DNA of 64,000 nt from assembly GCA_017084465.1 (NCBI GenBank), contig CP070896.1, forward strand, positions 2,283,001 through 2,347,000. The letters are read 5' to 3'. Position numbers and translations under genes: made by a program. Positions 57,242-64,000 of this stretch are shown piece by piece (the first letter of the stretch is position 1; every line of letters starts with the position of its first letter). Under the pieces are notes generated by a model. That model was given only the letters and a program-made list of their open reading frames with translations. It was not told where the DNA came from and did not search any database. Source of the DNA: Lacrimispora xylanisolvens. GTDB taxonomy: Bacteria; Bacillota; Clostridia; Lachnospirales; Lachnospiraceae.

Positions 57242-57880
57242 TTATTTTTCAGATTCAAAGGCTTCCTGCAATGCATGAAGAAATGTATCAGGACTCTGAG
57301 CACCTGAGACAGCATACCAATTATTAATTAAAAAATAGGGTACTCCATTGATATTCAGTTTCCGGGCCATATCCTCGTCCTTTTTCACCTCTGACTTAAG
57401 CTGATCGCCATCCAATTGTATGGATAGATCAGCAATATCAAGACCAGCTTCTTCCGCCAGCTTAAAAAGAGCTTCCCTGTCACCGATATCCATTCCTTCT
57501 TCAAAATATCCCTGAAAGAATCGGTTCACCAGTTGGTTCGCTTTTCCCTTTGACTTTGCATACTGAATTATTTCATGAGCCAATCCTGTGCTATTAAGTT
57601 TTAATAAATCAAAACGATAATGAAGTCCGACTTCAGCTGCTGCTTTCACAATCATATCATTATTACGTTTTGCTTCCTCATAGCTGGTATGGTACTTATC
57701 TGCAATCACCTGATTAATGTCTTTTCCTTTTACGGATTCTCCTGACATATTTAACTCAAAACTTCTATATACGACTTCCACTTCATCTTTATGCTCAAAC
57801 TTATCTAATGCCATTTCGAACTTTGTTTTGCCCATATAGCAGAAGGGGCAGACAAAATCGGACCAAACTTCTATAATCAT
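57242..57880 (-). CDS. DsbA-family oxidoreductase, FrnE-like
   Basis: 212 residues, cytoplasmic (no signal peptide). The thioredoxin-like start IEVWSDFVCPFCYMGKTKFE contains CPFC, and the cis-Pro lies in INGVPYFLINNWYAVSGAQ. The helical insert and this C-terminal motif are those of FrnE/2-hydroxychromene-isomerase-like DsbA proteins. Probably acts in thiol redox or stress; the exact substrate is unknown. Monocistronic. Confidence 0.9.
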   Translation of the reverse strand: MIIEVWSDFVCPFCYMGKTKFEMALDKFEHKDEVEVVYRSFELNMSGESVKGKDINQVIADKYHTSYEEAKRNNDMIVKAAAEVGLHYRFDLLKLNSTGLAHEIIQYAKSKGKANQLVNRFFQGYFEEGMDIGDREALFKLAEEAGLDIADLSIQLDGDQLKSEVKKDEDMARKLNINGVPYFLINNWYAVSGAQSPDTFLHALQEAFESEK

Positions 57881-57986
57881 ACGATCAGCTCCTTTTCCTT
57901 TTTGGCTGTTTAAAGTATCTTCCTTTTTTGAAAGATACCTTCATTATACTGACAATGCACAAAAAAGCAAAGGGGATTCTGTACTT

Positions 57987-58550
57987 TTATTTTAAAAGAA
58001 TCCAATAATTTTCATATTCTGTCCCATCATGTCCAACCAGTTTATGATCTGTCCATTGAAAATTCATTTTTTCCAGTGCTTTCCTTCTTTCTCCCGCCAG
58101 AGGTATTGCTTTTGTCGCAATAAATTGGCATTCAAATAATTTATAAATAGGTGCAATTAATATGGATAACAAGTTTTCAATGCAGTCTTCTGTTTCATAA
58201 TCGCTTCTTAAATCCATTCTTAATAAACCGCATTGATTAAAATCATCACTGGATCTTCTCTGAAACACCTCTATGGTACCAATCACTTCATCCGTCTTTT
58301 TCGAGATTATGGACCAGCGTACAAAGCTTTTTCGTCCATATTCATCAATCCAGTAATTTACTGCCTCTTCCATACGTTTATATGAATTATAATAGAAATC
58401 ATCACCATGACAGTTATCACTATTAAAGAACGGCACGGATTTTTTATCACTGTAAACACGTAAAAGAAAGGGAACATCCTTATGCTCTACAAACCGCAAA
58501 AGATAATTATCGTTTTCCAATACAGGACACAATGCATAAACATCTGACAT
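57987..58550 (-). CDS. GNAT family N-acetyltransferase
   Basis: 187 residues. Pattern of ribosomal-protein-type (RimJ/RimL) acetyltransferases: YLLRFVEHKDVPFLLRVYSD at the start, WSIISKKTDEVIGTIEVFQR in the middle, YETEDCIENLLSILIAP before the acetyl-CoA helix, and a C-terminal KMNFQWTDHKLVG. The classic Q/RxxGxG/A loop is poorly kept. The substrate is unknown. Confidence 0.75.
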   Translation of the reverse strand: MSDVYALCPVLENDNYLLRFVEHKDVPFLLRVYSDKKSVPFFNSDNCHGDDFYYNSYKRMEEAVNYWIDEYGRKSFVRWSIISKKTDEVIGTIEVFQRRSSDDFNQCGLLRMDLRSDYETEDCIENLLSILIAPIYKLFECQFIATKAIPLAGERRKALEKMNFQWTDHKLVGHDGTEYENYWILLK

Positions 58551-58586
58551 ATAGAAACCTCATCTCTCATTTTCTTCTATTATAAC

Positions 58587-58622
58587 AAAGGAACCATGAC
58601 TACACTGTGTCATGGTTCCTTT
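58587..58622. terminator. Terminator of the glyoxalase-SDR operon
   Basis: Perfect 14-bp inverted repeat, AAAGGAACCATGAC (58587-58600... ) with GTCATGGTTCCTTT (58609-58622), placed six bases past the SDR stop on the minus strand. Confidence 0.7.
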
Positions 58623-58627
58623 GTTAT

Positions 58628-59384
58628 TCAGTCATGTGAATCGGGTTTAAAATACCAGTTCCAGTCACCATGGTAGATCATTCGCTTATTCATTCCACCA
58701 TCTACAGTAATGGTTTCTCCTGTAATAAAATCCTGCTCACATAAAAATGTCACCATCTTTGAAATATCCTCTGGCGTTCCCACTTTTCCTGCCGGAATCG
58801 CAGCCACATCTTCCCGGCCAAATTCCTCCTGTTCCGTCACATTAATCCAGCCAGGTGCAATACAATTTACCAAAACCTCCGGACCTAATGAGATTGCCAG
58901 TGCATGAGTTAAAGCAACAATCCCACCTTTTGCGCTGGCATAGGCTTCCGTATCAGGCTCTGACTGAAATGCACGGGAAGAAGCAATGTTAATAATTCTA
59001 CCCCGGTTCTTTTTCAATTCATCCTTGCATAAACGGCTTAATTCGTATGGTGCCTTTAATCCGATGGATAAGGTATAGTCGAATTCTTCGTAAGTTAAAC
59101 CTGACAAGATTCCTTTATTTCCCCGGCAGGCGTTATTGACCAAAACATCAATCCGTTTCAGCTTATCGAGGGCAAATTGAATGAAACTTTTCAGGACTGC
59201 CGGATCTGACACATCTCCATTATAATAAAACAAACCGGGAGTCTGGTTTACAAAATCCAGAGATCTTTTTTCGTCTGTGTCAATGAAACATACCTGATCT
59301 CCTGCATTGATAAAATCAGAGCATATTTGTTTCCCTATTCCGTGAGCTCCCCCCAGTCACAACTACGCCTCTGTTATTACCCAT
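58628..59384 (-). CDS. Short-chain dehydrogenase/reductase (frameshifted near the start)
   Basis: About 251 residues. Start MGNNRGVVVTGGAHGIGKQI at 59384, with the Rossmann TGGxxGIG motif. The motif spans a run of six G (complement of 59349-59354); removing one G restores it. The active site has NIASSRAFQSEPDTEAYASAK (Ser, YxxxK) and the C-terminus DFITGETITVDGGMN. NNAC-type motif LVNNACRG is also kept. The start overlaps the end of the glyoxalase gene by 8 bases. Substrate unknown. Confidence 0.9.
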
Positions 59385-59736
59385 GCTGCACAATCTGTAC
59401 TTCCAGACCATTGGGGTCTTCCACAAAAAAGAAAGTGGTGGAAGGTGTCGGTGAAAAGGGTCCGCTTTTAATTTCTATCTGATTCTGCTTCATATGCGCC
59501 ATTGCCTCTTCAATTGATGGAACGTCAAATCCAATTGTTATCCCTTTACTCTCCTGGGATATACCATTCTGTTCAATTAATTCAATGAGGGCATTGCCCG
59601 GCTCTCCAAGCATGGCGATTTTCATATCTGGTCCTGCTTCAAATTGACTTACAATGCCAAGACCAATGATGTTGTGATAAAATTGGATTGATTCTTCTAA
59701 AGATTTTACATGAATAGTAGTCCAACAAAACTTCAT
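59377..59736 (-). CDS. Glyoxalase/bleomycin-resistance (VOC) family protein
   Basis: 119 residues, one VOC domain: FCWTTIHVKSLEESIQFYHN with a metal-binding His, LIELIEQ, and TTFFFVEDPNGLEVQIVQHG with the metal-binding Glu near the end. The fold pairs as a homodimer. Lactoylglutathione-lyase-like enzymes and other VOC functions cannot be told apart. In operon with the SDR gene and just behind the ABC exporter gene on the same strand side. Confidence 0.88.
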   Translation of the reverse strand: MKFCWTTIHVKSLEESIQFYHNIIGLGIVSQFEAGPDMKIAMLGEPGNALIELIEQNGISQESKGITIGFDVPSIEEAMAHMKQNQIEIKSGPFSPTPSTTFFFVEDPNGLEVQIVQHG

Positions 59737-59766
59737 ATTCTGCCTCCGTATTTACTAATATTTTTA

Positions 59767-61630
59767 TTAAGCTGCCTCAAACTGACTGTTATAGAGCTGT
59801 GCATAAAATCCGTTCTTTGAAAGCAGTTCCTCATGGCTTCCGCTTTCGATAATATCACCATCCTTCATAACCAGAATTAAATCTGCATTTAATGGTTGAA
59901 AGCCGGTGTGCAATCACAAAGGACGTTCTTCCTTTTGTGAGCTGATCCATAGCTGTCTGAACCATACGTTCTGTACGTGTATCAACCGAGCTCGTGGCTT
60001 CATCAAGGATTAATAAAGGTGCGTTTTGTATCATGGCTCTGGCAATGGTAATCAGCTGCTTCTGACCTTCTGAAAGACTTGCTTTATCATTTAATATTGT
60101 ATCATAACCCTTGGGTAATGTCATAATAAAATGATGCAGCCCTACCGTTTTGCAGGCATTGATCACATCTTCCTCTGTCACCCCCTGCTTACTGTATATA
60201 ATATTTTCCCGTATGGTTCCTTCAAAAATCCAGGTATCCTGCAATACCATACTAAACTGTGCATGTACATTCTCTCTTGGTACCTGATTTACCGGTACCC
60301 CGTCAATCAGAATTTCTCCTCCATCGGTCTCATAAAATCTCATAAGCAGATTGACCATGGTAGTCTTTCCGGCTCCCGTAGGACCAACGATAGCCACCTT
60401 CTGTCCTGCGTCAATTTTAGCAGAAAAATTATTGATTACCGGCTTATTGGGTGTGTAACCAAATCTGACATTTTTAAATTCCACAGTTCCTTTTACATCA
60501 GTTAAAACATTCTTTTTCTCTGATTCATTCTCAAGTTCCTCTTCATCAAGGAATTCAAAAACACGTTCACTTGCTGCTGCCGTCCTTTGAAGATTATTCA
60601 TGGCCTGAGCGATCTGGGATAACGGCTGGGTAAATAAACGGATATACAACATAAATGCCACAATCACACCAAAGGTGATGGTTCCTTTCATAGCAAGAGC
60701 CGCACCAACCACGCACACAGCAACATAGCCAAAGTTCCCCACAAAGTTCATCAGAGGCATCATGAGTCCTGAAAGAAACTGTGATTTCCATGCACTGCTG
60801 TATAAACTGCGGTTGCTGTTTTCAAAAGCATCTTTCGCTTCCCTGCTGCCATTATAAACCTTAACAACATTATGGCCGGTATAAACTTCCTCAATCAGCC
60901 CATTAATCTGACCTAATTCTGTCTGCTGTTGTTTAAAATATTTCTGTGACTGTTTCATGATAATCATCATGAAACTAAAACCTATTACGCTGGAGCCTAC
61001 CGCAGTCAACGCAAGAATCCAGCTGTTATAAAACATCATGATTAAAGAACCAGTCAGCATGGTAAAAGCTGAAATTAAAGTTCCAACACTTTGATTTAAT
61101 GTCTGTCCGATGGCATCTACATCATTGGTCACACGGCTTAATACATCTCCGATGCTTACGGAATCAAAGTATTTCAAAGGCAGCTGGTTCATCTTCTGTG
61201 AGATATCTGTTCTCATCTTTTTCGAAATAACCTGAGTAATGGTTGCCATAACCAGACTCTGTATATAGTTTAACAGTAGAGAAAATGCGTAAAACACAGC
61301 CAGCGTCCGCCCAATTTTTAAAACGGCATTCATGTCAATGGTTCCCAGAACAGGTGCTCCATTTACCATGGCAGGAAGCCCTTTCATGATTTCATTTGTT
61401 AAATTTTTTAATTGATCCGGTCCAATAATCTGTAATATGGTTCCAGCCGCAGCCGCAGCCAGAGCAAAGATGATGGCAGGAAGATATTGTTTGCAATACG
61501 CCAGAAGCTTTGTCATCGTAGTATTAAAGTTTTTGGGTTTTTCCACAACCTGCCCCATTGATCCCTTTCCCATGGGACCGCCTGACATTGGGCCTGTATG
61601 GGAATTCTTTTTTCCTCGTTGTTCACTCAT
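59767..61630 (-). CDS. ABC exporter half-transporter, second subunit (frameshifted at the 3' end)
   Basis: About 620 residues. A Met/Gly-rich cytoplasmic start is followed by six membrane helices (about residues 45-330) and a nucleotide-binding domain: Walker A GPTGAGKTTM, signature LSEGQKQ, Walker B LLILDEATSS and H-loop IAHRLSTI. The frame breaks near 59895 just past the H-loop; the natural end (LYNSQFEAA) is at 59767. Pairs with the gene at 61627-63388 (ATGA overlap) as a heterodimeric multidrug-type exporter. Confidence 0.9.
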
Positions 61631-63388
61631 GATATTAATTCCTCCTGACTAAGCTGTGACATTGCGATTTCCCTGTAAACACTGCAGGTTTGAAGCAACT
61701 CTCTATGTGTTCCTTTTCCAACTATCTTTCCTTCATCAAGAACAATGATCTGATCTGCGTCCATGATTGTTCCAATTCTCTGTGCAACAATCAGACTGGT
61801 AGCTCCCTGGGATTCCTTTTTAAGAGCAGTTCGTAACACCCGGTCAGTTTTATAGTCCAGTGCAGAAAAGCTGTCATCAAAAATATAAATCTCCGGTTTT
61901 CGGCATACGGCCCGGGCAATGGCAAGACGCTGTTTCTGTCCTCCTGATACATTGGTCCCTCCCCTGTGTGATCTCCGCCTCATACTGATGTTCCATATTC
62001 TCTACAAACTCACTGCCCTGAGCAGTCCTTACTGCTGATTTAATCTCATCTGGCAGTGGTTTCTTCTTTCCATTATCACCAAACGCCACATTGCTGCTTA
62101 CTGTCCCGCGAAACATTACTGCTTTCTGGGGCACATAACCAATCTTATTATGAAGAGCCTCCTGTGCATAATCCTTTACATTCACGCCATCAACCAGAAT
62201 CTCGCCTTCTGTTGCGTCATAAAACCTGGGAATCAGACTGATCAGCGTACTTTTACCGCTTCCGGTAGAGCCGATAAATGCCACTGTCTCACCCTTACCT
62301 GCCTGAAAACTAATGTTCTCCAGAACATAGTCGGCAGCTCCCGGATATTGAAAGCTGACATTTTTAAATTCAATGGTTCCCTGGACCCCCATTTCCCCAT
62401 CTTTTTTATCTCCGTCCATAATAACTGGCTTTGTTTCAAGAACCTCATTAATACGGTTTGCAGAGACGGTTGCTCTTGGAAGAAGGATAAAAATCATTAC
62501 CAGCATCATAAAAGACATGATTACCTGAACTGCATAAGATGAAAACACCACCATGTTGGAGAATATCGTCAGCCGGTCCATGGCCTGGGCAGCGTTAATT
62601 AGATTTGCTCCAATCCAGTAAATTGCCAGAGACAACCCGCTCATTAATGTAGTCATCATGGGCATCATAATTGCCATGCCCCGGTTGGTGTATAACTGGG
62701 TGGCAGTCAGTTCCTGATTGGCCTGTTCAAACTTCTCTTCCTGATAATGCTCTGCATTATAAGCTCTCACTACCCGTAAACCGGTTAAATTCTCTCTTGT
62801 AACCCGGTTTAAATTGTCCGTCAGTGACTGCATTTTTTTAAATTTGGGCATAATGAATATCATAATTGTTCCAATTACCACAACCATAATTCCGACTGTA
62901 ACACCTGTTGCCACAGTCCACTCATAACCTTTTCCTGCTATTTTTGTAATCGCCCAAACCACCATGATGGGAGCCTTAATAAGCATCTGAAGCCCCATGG
63001 TAATAAGCATCTGCACCTGGGTGATATCATTGGTGGATCGGGTAATTAAACTGTCAGTAGAAAAGCGGTTAATCTCTTCCATGGAGAAAGAATCTACTTT
63101 TGAGAACAAAAGACTTCTGAGTCTCTGGGAAAAAGAAGCCGCAATTCTGGCTGCAAAGAAACCGACTGCTACTGCAGAAATCAGACTGCCTAAAGCACAA
63201 ACTAACATTTTTGCTCCAGCCGCCCATATGTCTGCCATCTCACTTCCTGGAACCTGTGTCAGCCTGGTAATTTCTGACATATAGTCTGGAAGCTTTAAAT
63301 CCAGCCAGACCTGAGCAACAATAAATAACAGACTGGCAAAGACCTGCAGCCATTCTGACTTTTTCAATCGTTTCAGTAATTTTATCAT
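61627..63388 (-). CDS. ABC exporter half-transporter, first subunit (frameshifted)
   Basis: About 586 residues. Membrane domain with six helices, then Walker A GSTGSGKSTL, signature VSGGQKQ, Walker B IYIFDDSFSALD and the switch region VAQRIGTI. The Walker B here ends in D (FDDS) where its partner has E (LDEAT), so one of the two ATP sites of the pair is degenerate, as in heterodimeric exporters such as TM287/288 and BmrCD. Frame change near 61963 (extra G before GGTNVSGG). Confidence 0.9.
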
Positions 63389-63421
63389 GTATGATCCTCC
63401 TCTTTACTAACTTCGTTATAT

Positions 63422-63436
63422 ACTAATAGTATTAGT
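63422..63436. promoter_or_regulatory. 15-bp palindrome upstream of the ABC exporter
   Basis: ACTAATA-G-TATTAGT, a perfect 7-bp inverted repeat around one central base, in the 88-base gap between the MarR gene and the first exporter gene. Size and symmetry suit a MarR operator. Confidence 0.6.
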
Positions 63437-63476
63437 TAATTCTGGTAAAATATGCAGCCGATTAATCGGCCGCACA

Positions 63477-63905
63477 TTAATTAAACTCCTGGGGATTTCT
63501 TTCTGCAAGCTTCTTCATTATCCGGATCAACTCCGTGGCATCCGCTTCTCCCAGATACTCAAGCATGCTTCTTGTAATATTTAAAATCATATTAGAATGT
63601 TCTTTTGCCTGTTCTCTTCCTGCTTCTGTTAAATCTACAAGAATTCTTCTGCGATCCTCTGTGTCAATTCTCCGGGTAATCAGGCCTTTTGCCTCCAGAC
63701 TATTCAGCGCTGCAGCGATTCTGGCAGAGGTGATACCCATTTCATTGCTGATTTCACTTGGAATAATACCGCCCTTACGCTTTGAGATATAAAAGAGCAT
63801 AAAATTTTCGCCATGCATGGAATCATGAATCTTCTTCTGCCCATTCATATGACGCATCTGGTGCATGATCTGCATATATTCACGGGCCAGGCTTGTATAA
63901 TCCAT
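63477..63905 (-). CDS. MarR family transcriptional regulator
   Basis: 142 residues. Winged helix with GIIPSEISNEMGITSARIAAAL and the wing LITRRIDTEDRRRILVDLTE (the DxR motif of MarR). N- and C-terminal helices for dimerisation. It is on the same strand as, and directly upstream of, the two ABC exporter genes, so it most likely represses itself and the exporter and is released by the exported compound. Confidence 0.93.
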   Translation of the reverse strand: MDYTSLAREYMQIMHQMRHMNGQKKIHDSMHGENFMLFYISKRKGGIIPSEISNEMGITSARIAAALNSLEAKGLITRRIDTEDRRRILVDLTEAGREQAKEHSNMILNITRSMLEYLGEADATELIRIMKKLAERNPQEFN

Positions 63906-64000
63906 TTTGTCACCTTCTTGTTTTATTTTAATTAGCTAACACAGTTAACTATATACACTATTAATTATTTTGTCAATAGTTGTTTTTGAATTTTATTATT

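Overview
This window looks like chromosomal DNA of a low-G+C anaerobic Firmicute, most likely a Clostridia/Lachnospiraceae-type gut or soil fermenter. The support is strong AGGAGG-type ribosome binding sites, many U-tailed terminators, an orphan HydE ([FeFe]-hydrogenase maturase), a rubredoxin-type protein, aspartase, a Dcu-family carrier, many PTS systems and several GGDEF proteins. There is no rRNA, tRNA, CRISPR array or prophage. The only mobile-element gene is a lone tyrosine recombinase at 2.2-3.4 kb.

Layout. 0-7 kb: chemoreceptor (cut by the window edge), lone integrase, an ArsR-type regulator with an MFS exporter behind a promoter whose spacer is a palindrome, and a diguanylate cyclase. 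7-14.5 kb: a cellobiose-type PTS operon (EIIC, small membrane protein, EIIA, EIIB, AEC transporter), a divergent 6-phospho-beta-glucosidase, a PRD/EIIA regulator and, between them, a probable type I toxin-antitoxin locus (short hydrophobic holin-like peptide with a convergent small RNA). 14.7-26.4 kb: mixed housekeeping and regulatory genes (YitT, HydE, phosphoesterase, Fe-S aldo/keto reductase, AraC-GyrI, GGDEF, DUF4865 with LysR, LytTR-DUF3021-methyltransferase, alpha/beta hydrolase). 26.4-30.5 kb: a two-gene xanthine-dehydrogenase-type molybdenum hydroxylase operon preceded by a purine-riboswitch-like aptamer with altered ligand-contact positions. 30.5-34.1 kb: rubredoxin protein, and a MocR-type regulator divergent to a DMT exporter and a B3/B4-domain protein. 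34.1-38.6 kb: a MurNAc-6P recycling operon (murR, murQ, split PTS EIIB/EIIC, mupG). 38.7-43.3 kb: a thiosulfate-uptake-like operon (YeeE split in two, TusA/TsuB, a thioredoxin-reductase-like protein with an extra thioredoxin-like domain, rhodanese) with a divergent LysR and a second TusA. 43.3-45 kb: an AbiEi antitoxin with its AbiEii partner reduced to a remnant, and a zinc-finger/LuxR/DUF2087 regulator. 45-52 kb: aspartase with its LysR, then a C-S lyase/RidA/amino-acid permease/peroxiredoxin operon with a divergent YheO/DauR-type regulator. 52-57 kb: a fructose-asparagine-like (Amadori compound) catabolic cluster: GntR regulator, SIS deglycase, Dcu-family transporter, PfkB kinase and a cupin-like protein. 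57-64 kb: DsbA/FrnE-like protein, GNAT, glyoxalase-SDR pair, and a MarR-controlled heterodimeric ABC exporter.

A caution for every reader: about half of the genes carry one or more single-base frameshifts, mostly in homopolymers. Five separate genes are broken at runs of exactly six G (one of them twice), and each is restored by removing one G. The conserved protein continues in the other frame in each case, so these are most simply base-calling or assembly indels, not pseudogenes. I annotated such genes over their full extent and gave the approximate break point. The AbiEii remnant is different: it has lost its middle and is a true pseudogene.
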